Of a DNA stretch of 64,000 bases, positions 14,291 to 24,055 are shown piece after piece. The DNA comes from Paraflavitalea soli. GTDB lineage: Bacteria; Bacteroidota; Bacteroidia; Chitinophagales; Chitinophagaceae. Below the pieces are notes generated by a model. The model did no database searches and was not told where the DNA came from. It saw nothing but the letters and a program-made list of their open reading frames with translations. How positions within the stretch are numbered: the first letter of the stretch is position 1; the number at the start of each line of letters is the position of its first letter. Where the stretch lies: NCBI RefSeq assembly GCF_003555545.1, contig NZ_CP032157.1, forward strand, positions 6,576,546-6,640,545. The letters run 5' to 3'. The position numbers and the translations under genes were made by a program.

Positions 14291-15535
14291 ATGACAGCAC
14301 CGGTTATTAAAGTGGAGTCGTTATCAAAAAAGTTCATTCTTAGCCATGAAGCGCAGGAAAAGTATACTACGTTACGGGATGTCATTACCCGCAGGGTAAA
14401 AAAGCTGTCCGGAAGGTCGGATAAGCGTATGGCTACCAAAGAAGAGTTCTGGGCGTTAAATGATGTCAGTTTTGAGATAGAGCAGGGAGATAGGGTAGGG
14501 ATTATTGGCCGTAACGGTGCAGGTAAAAGTACTCTGCTGAAGGTGCTCAGCCGTATTACTGATCCTACGGCCGGCCGCATTTCAATCCGCGGAAGAGTGG
14601 CCAGTTTGTTGGAGGTAGGTACAGGCTTTCACCCCGAACTGAGTGGGCGGGAGAATATTTTCCTGAACGGAGCTATCCTGGGAATGAGCCGGGCGGAGAT
14701 CAGGAAGAAGTTTGATGAAATTGTGGCTTTTGCCGAAATAGAAAAATTCCTGGATACTCCGGTAAAGCGATACAGCAGTGGTATGTATGTGCGGCTGGCC
14801 TTTGCAGTGGCAGCACACCTGGAACCGGAAATATTAATAGTAGATGAAGTACTGGCCGTAGGTGATGCTCAGTTTCAGAAAAAATGCCTGGGAAAGATGG
14901 AAGATGTTAGTAAAAATCAGGGAAGAACGGTTTTGTTTGTTAGCCACCAAATCGGAACTATTGCACAGCTATGTGATAAAACAATGCTACTAAAAAAAGG
15001 AGCATTGGCTGCATTTGAATCAACCTCACGAGTTATAGACAAATACTTGAGTAAAGAAAGCTATTCAGAAAGTAATAAATACAAGAGCGAAAAAAAATTG
15101 CTTGATCATTACAATAATCTTTTCGAAGAGGTTTATACCGTTAATGAAAATAATAAAGAAACTGAAGAATTTGGTTTCTCAGAAAGCATTTCAGTTTGTT
15201 GTTTAATAAAATTAAAATCTAAAAATTCGAACCTTAAGGTTGGAGTAACGATCCAAAACATACATGGTTATTATATTTCAACCAGTATTTACGAAATAGA
15301 AAAGGAAGAATTAGCGAATAAAGATTTTATTACTGTTAAGGTCACTTTCCCCCCCAATATTATAGCACCCAATTCATATTATTTTAGAGTTGCTTTATTT
15401 GAAGAAAATACAGTTTATGAAATTTTAGAAAATATATGTGGTATTAGAGTAATAGATACTGGCACTGAACTATCAAGATATGAAGGTGTCAACTATGGAA
15501 GCGTTGTTCTGACAAATAAATGGGAGTTGATATAA
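14291..15535 (+). CDS. wzt: ABC polysaccharide transporter ATPase with C-terminal glycan-binding extension (Wzt)
   Basis: The ABC domain fills the first 250 residues: Walker A GRNGAGKST near 74-82, signature YSSGMYVRLAF near 160, and Walker B ILIVDEVLAVGD near 181-192, followed by the H-loop SHQ. Residues 250-414 form a Wzt_C-like beta domain, which in known systems binds the modified end of the O-chain. Codon and base composition change within the gene: the 3' part is clearly A+T-richer than the ABC part. That suggests replacement of the specificity domain by recombination. Confidence 0.92.
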   Translation: MTAPVIKVESLSKKFILSHEAQEKYTTLRDVITRRVKKLSGRSDKRMATKEEFWALNDVSFEIEQGDRVGIIGRNGAGKSTLLKVLSRITDPTAGRISIRGRVASLLEVGTGFHPELSGRENIFLNGAILGMSRAEIRKKFDEIVAFAEIEKFLDTPVKRYSSGMYVRLAFAVAAHLEPEILIVDEVLAVGDAQFQKKCLGKMEDVSKNQGRTVLFVSHQIGTIAQLCDKTMLLKKGALAAFESTSRVIDKYLSKESYSESNKYKSEKKLLDHYNNLFEEVYTVNENNKETEEFGFSESISVCCLIKLKSKNSNLKVGVTIQNIHGYYISTSIYEIEKEELANKDFITVKVTFPPNIIAPNSYYFRVALFEENTVYEILENICGIRVIDTGTELSRYEGVNYGSVVLTNKWELI

Positions 15536-15547
15536 AAATAAATTATA

Positions 15548-16249
15548 ATGAAAAAGTTGTTCAAGCTGGTTTGTCCTCCAGTTTTAATTCTTGCAGGTAA
15601 AAAAGCTCAATCTCTTTTTTTAAAACCTAATTCTTTAAGATATTATAGACCTGCAAATGAAGATAGCCAGGAGTTAGATGTTTATTGGACAGATCAAATG
15701 GCTAATCAATTAGAGGAATGGGGACGTGGTCATACATGGAATGAAATTGAATGCCTTTTGGTAAATTGTAGCGGTAAAGTGTTGGATATAGCCTGTGGTA
15801 CTGGCGTTAACATATTGGAGATGTTAAGATTTAATAATCTTGATATATATGGATTTGATATCTCTGACTTTTTGATAAAACGAGCTATAGGAAAAGGAAT
15901 AGATCCTAGTAAATTGAAAGTTGCTGATGCAACAAAAACAGACTATTTGGATAATGAATTTGATTTTTCTTATTCGATTGGCTCTTTGGAACACTTTACT
16001 GAAGAAGGGATTGATTTATTCCTTAAAGAAGCAAGTAGGTATACAAGTAAAGCATCATTTCATATGATTCCTGTATCGGAGTCCACCAAAGACGAAGGAT
16101 GGATGAGAACCAATCAAAGCTTTCACAATAATTCTGTTGAGTGGTGGCTAGCAAAGTATAAAAAACATTTTAGAGAGGTACATGTAATTAATTCAGCTTG
16201 GAAAGATCCCGGGCTTTCAGTTGGAAAGTGGTTTATATGTAACAAGTAG
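15548..16249 (+). CDS. Class I SAM-dependent methyltransferase
   Basis: The 233-residue protein carries SAM motif I, VLDIACGTGVNILEM, at about 77-91, and a motif IV-like YSIGSLEHF near 140. It probably methylates a sugar or the terminal residue of the glycan, given its place right after the Wzt gene whose C-domain may read such a cap. It lies wholly in the A+T-rich segment. The acceptor cannot be predicted. Confidence 0.8.
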   Translation: MKKLFKLVCPPVLILAGKKAQSLFLKPNSLRYYRPANEDSQELDVYWTDQMANQLEEWGRGHTWNEIECLLVNCSGKVLDIACGTGVNILEMLRFNNLDIYGFDISDFLIKRAIGKGIDPSKLKVADATKTDYLDNEFDFSYSIGSLEHFTEEGIDLFLKEASRYTSKASFHMIPVSESTKDEGWMRTNQSFHNNSVEWWLAKYKKHFREVHVINSAWKDPGLSVGKWFICNK

Positions 16250-16255
16250 AACTAT

Positions 16256-16840
16256 ATGATAAAAAAGATCATAAAAAAACTATACAATGTTCTTTCCCCT
16301 AAAACTCGTCAAAATGGCCCGGTGCTTACCAATGTTTACATTGGCGCGAATACTGAAGTCAATTTGAATAACATTGATAAGTCCAGGGCTCCAAACTCTA
16401 AAGTAATAATAGGAAATGACAGCTTGATTTCCTGCAACATTGCTTTAGAGACAGATCAAGCAGTATTGGAAATTGGCAATAATGTGTTTATTGGGGCAGG
16501 CACTCATATTCGTTGTGTAAATTCAATCAAAATCGAATCGGATATTTTGATTTCAGGAGACTGTATGATACAAGACAGTGACAATCATAATTTTGATTTT
16601 GAAATAAGAAAGAGGGACTTGTGTGATTGGAAAAAAGGATATCATGATTGGAGTACTCATCCTGCGATCCCTATTAAAATTTGTCATGGTGCGTGGATTG
16701 GCGCTAGAGTAATTATTTTAAAAGGGGTGAGCATCGGTGAGAAGGCAATAGTAGGTGCTGGTAGTGTCGTCACAAAAGATGTTGCACCTTACACTATTGT
16801 TGCAGGTAATCCTGCTAAATTTATTAAAACTGTGAAATAA
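16256..16840 (+). CDS. Hexapeptide-repeat acyltransferase (WbbJ-like)
   Basis: The 194-residue left-handed beta-helix protein ends with [26 protein letters not shown] and [10 protein letters not shown], as in CoA-dependent sugar O-acetyltransferases. The active-site His is probably in the DSDNHNFDF segment. It overlaps the next gene through a TAATG stop/start. It is within the A+T-rich segment. The likely role is decoration of the polysaccharide with acetyl groups. Confidence 0.82.
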   Translation: MIKKIIKKLYNVLSPKTRQNGPVLTNVYIGANTEVNLNNIDKSRAPNSKVIIGNDSLISCNIALETDQAVLEIGNNVFIGAGTHIRCVNSIKIESDILISGDCMIQDSDNHNFDFEIRKRDLCDWKKGYHDWSTHPAIPIKICHGAWIGARVIILKGVSIGEKAIVGAGSVVTKDVAPYTIVAGNPAKFIKTVK

Positions 16841-17640
16841 TGTTCTTAAAGAATATTTTGCCTAAAAGAATTAAGGTTTTCCTTAGGAGTGGTAAGTGGT
16901 TTTTTCAGAACTATAATTCGATACAGCAACAATCTAATTTAAGCAACGCTTTTTTTTATGGCCCAATCACTTATAATGCAGATGGCCTTGTCACTTCGCA
17001 AAATTGCGATTTTATAAATGAGCCAAATTTTAAAAGAGCATATGAATTAGCCGCTGCCACCAATCCCTGGCCTGGATTTACACTGCAGTGGAGGGTTTAC
17101 ATTGTATGCTGGTTTGCCAACCAGGTGAAAGACCTGCCCGGTGATTTTGTCGAATGTGGCGTAAATACAGGTGCTTATGCCAAATCCATTATTGAGTATA
17201 CAGGATTCAATCAACTGGGAAAGACATTTCATTTAATGGACACTTTCGATGGCCTGGTGCCCGACCTGGTAAGTGAAGCTGAAAAACAGGCAGGCCTGGA
17301 TAAATATTTAGATCAATATAAAAATGTGTACGAAAGCGTTATTAAAACATTTAAGTACGATAACGTCAATATAATAAAAGGTGCAGTACCTGGCACTTTA
17401 TCGCAATGTGACGCAAAGAAAATTGCCTATTTATCTATTGATATGAATAACGTTGAGCCCGAAATTGCAGCGGCTGAATATTTCTATGACAAGGTTGTCC
17501 CAGGCGGCGTAATTATACTGGATGATTACGGATTTCCCCAACACATCAATCAGAAGATCGCTTTTGATAAGTTTGCCCGTCAAAAGGGTATTGCTATTCT
17601 AAGTCTTCCCACCGGTCAGGGAATAATATTGAAAAAATAA
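16840..17640 (+). CDS. TylF/MycF-type O-methyltransferase
   Basis: The 266-residue protein has GDFVECGVNTGAYAK near 101-115, HLMDTFDGLVPD, then LSIDMNNVEPEIAAAE and VIILDDYG. These are the SAM-binding and metal-binding segments of the macrocin O-methyltransferase family, which methylates sugar hydroxyls. The first 65 codons are A+T-rich like the upstream genes; the rest resembles the downstream genes. The change falls close to position 17045. Confidence 0.85.
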   Translation: MFLKNILPKRIKVFLRSGKWFFQNYNSIQQQSNLSNAFFYGPITYNADGLVTSQNCDFINEPNFKRAYELAAATNPWPGFTLQWRVYIVCWFANQVKDLPGDFVECGVNTGAYAKSIIEYTGFNQLGKTFHLMDTFDGLVPDLVSEAEKQAGLDKYLDQYKNVYESVIKTFKYDNVNIIKGAVPGTLSQCDAKKIAYLSIDMNNVEPEIAAAEYFYDKVVPGGVIILDDYGFPQHINQKIAFDKFARQKGIAILSLPTGQGIILKK

Positions 17641-17653
17641 TCCCATTTCAGTT

Positions 17654-18868
17654 ATGCGCGTTGCATTTGTAGATAATCTTCCGGTAGGAGGTGGTTTATC
17701 TCGTTTTTCCTATATGCTTTGCAAAAGCCTTTTAGAGGAAGATAGGTCTGTTCAGATAGATTATTATGTACATGAAACAAACCTGGTAAGAACACCGGAG
17801 ATCAATACGCTAAACGGGAATATCAGTATCAAATTACTGGAAACAAGCAGGCAACCCTCCTTTACAAAAAGAATGGCCAGTAAGGTAGCCGGTAAGCTGG
17901 GGTTTGTAGGACAAAGCGTAGATCCTGTTATGCAGGAAGTGGAGAACAGGATTAAAGGATATGATGTAGCCTATTTCCCTTCAGCCCATATGATGCCTCG
18001 TCCAGATCTTACGGTACCGATAACAGGCACCATTCATGATTTTAATTGGAAATATTTTTTTGGGCGCCAGATCTTTACTTCCTCCTTTGTGGAGCAAATG
18101 GACAGCGCTATTGTTAGCTGGATGCAGTCCTCTGCCACAGCCTGCTCTTCTTATGATGTTGTCAATGAAGCAAAGAAACTATATCCTGGTTTAACTGGAT
18201 ATCCAGATGTAGTACACCTGGCGCCTGTAGCTTTTTCTAAAGATATTGAAGAGCAGGAAGCTGAAAAGGCGCTGGCAGGACTGGGAATTGATTACCCATA
18301 TATTATTTTCCCTGGTAACTTTTTCCCGCATAAGAATCACTTGAACCTATTCTCTGCTTTTGCCCTGTTGAAAAAACGGGCAGGGTATTCAAACCTGAAG
18401 CTGATCTTAACTGGTATGCATACCGATCAGATCGAGTTTGGTATTGCGGAACGCAATGGGATTCAATTGGTAACAAAGAATTCGCCTAATAAATACTTTG
18501 ACGTCCGGGGGCTGGGATATCAGCCCAATCATGTGATTGATGCATTGATAAAAAAGGCCCGGCTCCTGGTTTCACCTTCTCTGTATGAGGCCATTTGTAC
18601 GCCGGGGATGGATGCCTGGCATTTTGGAACACCAACGGCTATTTCAGATATTCCTCCATTCAGGGAGCATGAACAGGTTTGGGGAATACGTTCTGCTTTT
18701 TTTGATCCAATGGACCCCTTGCATATCGCCGATATGGTGGAAAAATACCTTAATAACTATCCGGCAGCACGGGAAGATGGCATCATCTCCAGGCAAAATA
18801 TTTCAAAATATACCTGGGATAAAGTGGCGAAGGGTTATTTCAAATTATTTCAAAAGGCTATAAGTTAG
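17654..18868 (+). CDS. GT4-family glycosyltransferase
   Basis: The 404-residue protein has a GT-B layout. The N-terminus carries the glycine motif LPVGGGLSRFSY, the C-terminal domain starts near FPGNFFPHKNH (about 218), and a nucleotide-sugar site lies near SPSLYEAICTPGMDAWHF (about 306-323), where the EX7E motif is recognisable but altered. It is cytoplasmic and adds one sugar to the lipid-linked repeat. Donor and linkage are not predictable. Confidence 0.85.
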   Translation: MRVAFVDNLPVGGGLSRFSYMLCKSLLEEDRSVQIDYYVHETNLVRTPEINTLNGNISIKLLETSRQPSFTKRMASKVAGKLGFVGQSVDPVMQEVENRIKGYDVAYFPSAHMMPRPDLTVPITGTIHDFNWKYFFGRQIFTSSFVEQMDSAIVSWMQSSATACSSYDVVNEAKKLYPGLTGYPDVVHLAPVAFSKDIEEQEAEKALAGLGIDYPYIIFPGNFFPHKNHLNLFSAFALLKKRAGYSNLKLILTGMHTDQIEFGIAERNGIQLVTKNSPNKYFDVRGLGYQPNHVIDALIKKARLLVSPSLYEAICTPGMDAWHFGTPTAISDIPPFREHEQVWGIRSAFFDPMDPLHIADMVEKYLNNYPAAREDGIISRQNISKYTWDKVAKGYFKLFQKAIS

Positions 18869-18874
18869 AACAGT

Positions 18875-19780
18875 ATGAAAGTGCTTATTCTGGGATCAGA
18901 AGGTTTTATCGGAAATCATCTTGTAAAGCATTTCCTGCAAAATAAATGGGATGTAACCGGCTGCGATCTGATCGAAGCTTCCCCTGCAGGATATCAATAC
19001 CAGAAAATATCCCTGCTATCTGCTGATCTGGAGCAATTATTTGCCGGACTTAAATACGATGCCTGCATCAATGCTGCCGGTAGCGGCAATGTTCCTTATT
19101 CTTTAACCCATCCGCTCAGTGATTTTGAAGCCAATGTATCTTCTGTTATACATGTACTGGAGGTGATCCGGAAATTTAACCCTGAATGCCGGTACATCCA
19201 TATCTCCAGTGCAGCCGTCTATGGTAATCCGCAACAATTACCAATTGAGGAAACAGCAGCATTAATGCCTTTGTCCCCTTATGGGTGGCATAAACAAATG
19301 TCAGAGCAATTGTGCCTTGAATATTACCAGCAGTTTGGTGTTCGCACTGCGGTGACACGTCCCTTTTCCGTGTATGGCCCCGGCCTGCGTAAGCAGCTCT
19401 TTTGGGATGTGTATCAAAAAATACTAAAAGCTGGTAATACCCTCGAATTATGGGGAACAGGTAAAGAAAGCAGGGACTTCATTTTTGTGGAAGACCTGGT
19501 GCAGGCGCTATGGCTGATACTTGAAAAGGGAAATATGCAGGGCGAATCCTATAATGTGGCAACCGGCGTGGAAACTACCATTGAAGAAGCTGTAGGATTA
19601 TTTATACGCGCATTGCAGCAGAAAACCTCACTAGCATTCAATCAGAAAGGACGCCCCGGCGACCCGCTATACTGGCGCGCTGATATGTCCCGCCTGACAT
19701 CCTTAGGGTTTAAGCCTGCCTATTCGTTGGAAAAAGGACTGCAGTTAACAGCCGATTGGATCACTGTACATGGCCAATAA
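18875..19780 (+). CDS. NAD-dependent sugar epimerase/dehydratase (extended SDR)
   Basis: The 301-residue Rossmann protein begins LILGSEGFIGNHLV (GxxGxxG at 7-13). Catalytic elements SSAAVYG and SPYGWHK (YxxxK, Tyr near 134) are present. The closest look is to UDP-glucose 4-epimerase-like SDRs, but the substrate is open. The gene ends inside the next glycosyltransferase gene (11-base overlap), so the two are translationally coupled. Confidence 0.85.
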   Translation: MKVLILGSEGFIGNHLVKHFLQNKWDVTGCDLIEASPAGYQYQKISLLSADLEQLFAGLKYDACINAAGSGNVPYSLTHPLSDFEANVSSVIHVLEVIRKFNPECRYIHISSAAVYGNPQQLPIEETAALMPLSPYGWHKQMSEQLCLEYYQQFGVRTAVTRPFSVYGPGLRKQLFWDVYQKILKAGNTLELWGTGKESRDFIFVEDLVQALWLILEKGNMQGESYNVATGVETTIEEAVGLFIRALQQKTSLAFNQKGRPGDPLYWRADMSRLTSLGFKPAYSLEKGLQLTADWITVHGQ

Positions 19781-20936
19781 GAAGGTTACACATATTATCG
19801 TAAACAATCTTGGGGGAATTACGTCACTGATTAGTAACCTGATACGGTGTAAAGGTGAGGATGCATTACCCCAGGAAGTACTCCTGCTGAATATAAAAGG
19901 GAATACCAATGCCCCCTCCCAGGTTGATCAGGATAAAGATATCGTGGTAAAACAATTTTCATTATACCCGCGGCATAATTGGTATCATGTATACCGGAAA
20001 TTAGCAGAAACCATTGGTGATGAATCCGGTGTCCTGGTCAGCAATGATGTATATGAGCTTCTCATGCTAAGTCACTACAAAATCCCCCGCCAGGTAGTAC
20101 AGATCGTTCATGATGGATATAATGTACGTTTGTCCTTGCAATATGAAGAAGTAATAGATGCGTTCATCTGTCATAGTCGGTTCTTTTACGAGATACTTTG
20201 CCAGCTATTACCACATCGTCGTGGAGATATTCATCATATTGCCTATGGTATTCCCTTGTCCGGTGAGCCGCGCACAAGCCGGCTGCACCACGATCCGCTG
20301 AGGTTGGTGTTTTTAGGCAGACATGATGTGAACAAAGGCGTTTTTGACTTGCATGCCATTCATGAACTATTGCAACATAAAGGTATCCCTGTTGATTGGC
20401 TGATATTGGGGAAAGGACCTGAGACAGAAAAGTTACAGGAACAATGGAAGGGCGAGAAAGGAGTAAGGTTTTATACCCCACCTTCTTATGATGAGGTACT
20501 GCAACTATTATCCACCCGGGATATCTTTGTATTCCCTACCCGTTTTGAAGGATTCCCCGTTGCCCTGACAGAGACCATGAGTATGGGTTGTGTGCCGATT
20601 GTGACCGATCTACCAGGTGGCATCCGTGAAATTGTAAGACCGGGAGATACCGGATACCTTTGCAGTCAGGAGAATAATAACGACTTTGCCGACCATATTG
20701 CCCGGCTTCATCAGGATCGTAATAAGCTGGAGCAGCTCAGCGTCCAGGCCAGGCACGTAATTTATGAAGGATATAATGCCCGGATCCAATCACCCCGGTA
20801 TCAGGCATTATTCAATGAATTGGCAGCCCGAAAAGAATTACCACGGCATCATGCAGTGCGCCGGAAAATAGGTTCACGCCTTGATCAGCCCTGGATCCCT
20901 AACACCATTACCAAATATTTCAGAAGAGCATTTTAA
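19770..20936 (+). CDS. GT4-family glycosyltransferase
   Basis: The 388-residue GT-B enzyme has LVFLGRHDVNKGVFDL near 181-196 and the donor-site segment FPTRFEGFPVALTETMSMG near 254-272, with the EX7E pattern intact. It overlaps the preceding SDR gene by 11 bases. It adds a sugar during repeat-unit assembly; specificity is unknown. Confidence 0.88.
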   Translation: MANKKVTHIIVNNLGGITSLISNLIRCKGEDALPQEVLLLNIKGNTNAPSQVDQDKDIVVKQFSLYPRHNWYHVYRKLAETIGDESGVLVSNDVYELLMLSHYKIPRQVVQIVHDGYNVRLSLQYEEVIDAFICHSRFFYEILCQLLPHRRGDIHHIAYGIPLSGEPRTSRLHHDPLRLVFLGRHDVNKGVFDLHAIHELLQHKGIPVDWLILGKGPETEKLQEQWKGEKGVRFYTPPSYDEVLQLLSTRDIFVFPTRFEGFPVALTETMSMGCVPIVTDLPGGIREIVRPGDTGYLCSQENNNDFADHIARLHQDRNKLEQLSVQARHVIYEGYNARIQSPRYQALFNELAARKELPRHHAVRRKIGSRLDQPWIPNTITKYFRRAF

Positions 20937-20942
20937 AGTATC

Positions 20943-21839
20943 ATGCAGCCTCAACCCCTCGTAAGTGTTTTAATGACCATGTATAACCGTGAGAAATACG
21001 TGGCCGAAGCCATTGAAAGCGTGTTGGCTTCTTCATGGAAAGATCTGGAGTTGATTATCGTAGATGATACATCAACCGACCGGTCAGTAAGTATTGCTCA
21101 GTCGTATGCAGAAAAAGATAACCGGATACGGTTATATGTTAATGAACGTAACCTGGGCGATTACAATAACCGCAATAAGGCCGCAGGATATGCAAAAGGT
21201 AAATACCTCAAGTACCTTGATTCTGACGACACCATCTACCCCTGGGGCCTCGAAGCCATGGTGTGGTGTATGGAAAAAGAACCTGCTGCCGGTTTTGGAC
21301 TGATGTCCTATAGTGCTTCAGGTACAAAACCTTTTCCTTTGTTGCTTTCTCCTGCGGACGCGTACAGGGCTTTTTTCTTTAAGGGCGCCTTAATTACCAT
21401 GGGACCTGCGGGAGCTATTTTTAAACGGGAAGCATTTGAAGCAGTGCAGGGCTTTAGTGGTAAACCCTATGTGGGTGATTCTGAAATGTGGTTGAAGATG
21501 TCCCGCCGGTTCCCGCTCATCCAAATGCCTCCTGAATTGATCTGGTGGCGTCAGCATGAAGGCCAGCAGATCAGCGAAGGACATAAGAATAATTATTACG
21601 CAATTAATCAATTTAAGATATATAAAGAAGCAATTCTTCATCCTGATTGTCCCTTGTCTAAAGACGAATGTGAGATGGCACTGAGGAACCTGAAAAATCT
21701 ACGGGCACGGGAAATCATATTTCGGAAATTATTTAAGGTAAGGTGGAAACAAGCTTTTATGCTGTTGAGGGAAAGTGATATGAATGCGGTGGACCTGATC
21801 AAAGGTGCCCGCAGGAATCAATACCCCAACGGTATATAG
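20943..21839 (+). CDS. GT2-family glycosyltransferase
   Basis: The 298-residue GT-A enzyme starts VSVLMTMYNREKYVAEAIES and continues IIVDDTSTDRS. A DxD-type metal site is present at LDSDDT (about 92-97). The C-terminal part WRQHEGQ is typical of this family. It is an inverting transferase working on the cytoplasmic face. Confidence 0.9.
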   Translation: MQPQPLVSVLMTMYNREKYVAEAIESVLASSWKDLELIIVDDTSTDRSVSIAQSYAEKDNRIRLYVNERNLGDYNNRNKAAGYAKGKYLKYLDSDDTIYPWGLEAMVWCMEKEPAAGFGLMSYSASGTKPFPLLLSPADAYRAFFFKGALITMGPAGAIFKREAFEAVQGFSGKPYVGDSEMWLKMSRRFPLIQMPPELIWWRQHEGQQISEGHKNNYYAINQFKIYKEAILHPDCPLSKDECEMALRNLKNLRAREIIFRKLFKVRWKQAFMLLRESDMNAVDLIKGARRNQYPNGI

Positions 21840-21923
21840 AGGTTAGAAAGATGTTGTTGTATAATTCCGGAATTAAGAGGCGAGTGAAATCCAATTTATT
21901 ATATAACCACATCTTGATTAACC

Positions 21924-22706
21924 ATGACAATAGAAAGAATAGAGCCAGGAACTGCTGCCTGGACTGCATACTATGCCAATCATATTCACAGGTACATGTT
22001 TGCGCTCGATCAAATTGATCGCCAAACTCCTGCACTCTTACTGGATGCCGCCTGTGGTGTAGGCTATGGCTCTAATTACCTCGCTTCCGGAAGTCAATGC
22101 CAGGTTGTCGGTGTTGATGTCAGCACACATGCCTTAAAGATCGCGAATGACCGGTTTCGCATGGCCCAAACAGAATTCATTTTAGATGATTGTTGCCGTC
22201 TGGAAAAGGTATCAGGCAAAGGCCCCTTTGATTATGTTATTAGTTTCGAGACCCTCGAACATCTTTCACAACCGCTTGAGTTCTTACAATTGGTTCAGAA
22301 GCTGATGCGAAGCGGTGGCAAATTGATCATCAGTACTCCCAATATAAATGTCAGTAGCCCGGATGGCAATGTGCGGTGGGATTTTCATGAAAAGGAATAT
22401 ACAGCTGCAGAATTTTATGCGTTATTGGAGTCCGCCGGATTTAGGGACATTCAATTATTTGGTCAACAATTGAATCTGCGGGGAAAGTTAAAAAGTGAGG
22501 TCAGGGGCGACCTGCATCAGCTCTGGTCAAACCCGTTCGTCCGCGCCGGCAGATGGATACAGCGCGTGGCCAGGGGACGCCGCTTCGACCCTGTGCTAAA
22601 AGAAACTACCGACGATTTTGAAATAGTACAGTTTAATCACCCGGCTGCATGCGATGAACTTAAAATGAACGGCCCTTTTGTGTTAATCGGAGTAGCTGTA
22701 AAATGA
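21924..22706 (+). CDS. Class I SAM-dependent methyltransferase
   Basis: The 260-residue protein has motif I LLDAACGVGYGSNYLA at about 39-54, an acidic residue after it (VGVDVS), and FETLEHLSQP, a Methyltransf_11-type post-motif. It probably modifies a sugar or nucleotide-sugar. An 84-base gap separates it from the upstream gene, one of the larger gaps in the operon. Confidence 0.82.
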   Translation: MTIERIEPGTAAWTAYYANHIHRYMFALDQIDRQTPALLLDAACGVGYGSNYLASGSQCQVVGVDVSTHALKIANDRFRMAQTEFILDDCCRLEKVSGKGPFDYVISFETLEHLSQPLEFLQLVQKLMRSGGKLIISTPNINVSSPDGNVRWDFHEKEYTAAEFYALLESAGFRDIQLFGQQLNLRGKLKSEVRGDLHQLWSNPFVRAGRWIQRVARGRRFDPVLKETTDDFEIVQFNHPAACDELKMNGPFVLIGVAVK

Positions 22707-22722
22707 ATAACATCTTATATAC

Positions 22723-24042
22723 GTGAAGATAATCCAGGTTTTGCCTTTCTTTCTACCACATGCTGTGGGTGGTACAGAAGTATATGTGTGGTCATTATGT
22801 AAATATCTTCAAAAACATGGTATTGAAGCAGAAGTGCTGGTACCTAATTATTTTACCGATGAATATGATACCTACATATATGACAATATTAAAGTTACAA
22901 AATACCCTGAACCGACCAAGGTAGGACGCCTGCATAAAATGGGTATCGCCAGGCCGGATGGCCTGATTCACTTCAAAGAGTATCTTCAATTGGAAAAGCC
23001 AGACGCTGTGCATTTTCATGACATCAATGGCGGTAGCGGCATTTCGGTTGCACATCTTGAAACAAGTGCAGAATTAGGAATCGACACATATTATACAATG
23101 CACCTGGCCGGACAAATTTGCAGGGTTCAAACACTTATATACAAGGAGAAAGAGCTCTGTAATGGTGTTATTAAATCCCAAAGATGTGCTGCATGTGCTA
23201 TGGTTCACCACAATAAACCTGCCTGGATGGCACATCTCATCGCCATGGCCGGCAGTGGTTTGCATGCAATTGGCATTGATGCCGGATATTGGAATAATCC
23301 TTTAGGTACAGGGTTGTCAATGGTCAACAGGATGCATAGCCTGCAGCAGGAACTGGTTAGAATAGCAGGAGCCTGTAAAAAAGTAATTGTGTTGACCGAT
23401 TGGTTTAAAAAGATGATGTTATTAAATGGGTTTCCGGAAGATAAGTTGATTACCATAAAGCAAGCATTACCTTATATAGATAACAATGCGCAATTGGTAA
23501 ACCTATCGTTTAATCGGCCTGATTCACTGAAGCTGGTTTATGCAGGGCGTATCAATCCGGTTAAAGGAATCCATCTCATATTAAAAGCACTACAGGATTT
23601 ACCGGAGAATAGTATTGAATTGAGTATTTATGGTCAGGAGGAGAATAATGAATATAACACCTATTGCCATAGCCTTGCGCAGGGAAGAAAGAACATTCAT
23701 TGGCGAGGTCTTTTACCACGTAATCAATTACTATCGGCTTTTGGTCAGCATGATATATTTTGCCTGGCTTCAGCATTTTCAGAAATGTCACCGCTTGTGA
23801 TACAGGAAGCATTTGCAGCAGGTTTACCTGTTTTAGCGAGTGAGGTATACGGAAATGCAGAATTGATAAAATCCGGAGAGAACGGATTATTATTCCCTTT
23901 TAAATCCATATTGGGCTTTAAAAACCAGGTAACACGGTTAATAACAGAAAAAGACCTGTTACCCCGGCTTAAAAGGAATGTTAAGCAACCTGCCTCTTTT
24001 GACAGCGTGGGCGAACAATACCTGAACTTATATAATTTTTAA
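22723..24042 (+). CDS. GT4-family glycosyltransferase with a cysteine-rich insert
   Basis: The 439-residue protein starts at a GTG. It begins FFLPHAVGGTEVYVWSLC and has the donor site EMSPLVIQEAFAAGLPVLAS. An insert near 145-160 contains C-N9-CAAC cysteines (CNGVIKSQRCAAC), reminiscent of a small metal-binding loop seen in some GT4 enzymes. LVYAGRINPVKGIHLI marks the start of the C-terminal Rossmann domain (about 271). Confidence 0.86.
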   Translation: MKIIQVLPFFLPHAVGGTEVYVWSLCKYLQKHGIEAEVLVPNYFTDEYDTYIYDNIKVTKYPEPTKVGRLHKMGIARPDGLIHFKEYLQLEKPDAVHFHDINGGSGISVAHLETSAELGIDTYYTMHLAGQICRVQTLIYKEKELCNGVIKSQRCAACAMVHHNKPAWMAHLIAMAGSGLHAIGIDAGYWNNPLGTGLSMVNRMHSLQQELVRIAGACKKVIVLTDWFKKMMLLNGFPEDKLITIKQALPYIDNNAQLVNLSFNRPDSLKLVYAGRINPVKGIHLILKALQDLPENSIELSIYGQEENNEYNTYCHSLAQGRKNIHWRGLLPRNQLLSAFGQHDIFCLASAFSEMSPLVIQEAFAAGLPVLASEVYGNAELIKSGENGLLFPFKSILGFKNQVTRLITEKDLLPRLKRNVKQPASFDSVGEQYLNLYNF

Positions 24043-24055
24043 TGTAAAGATTAAT

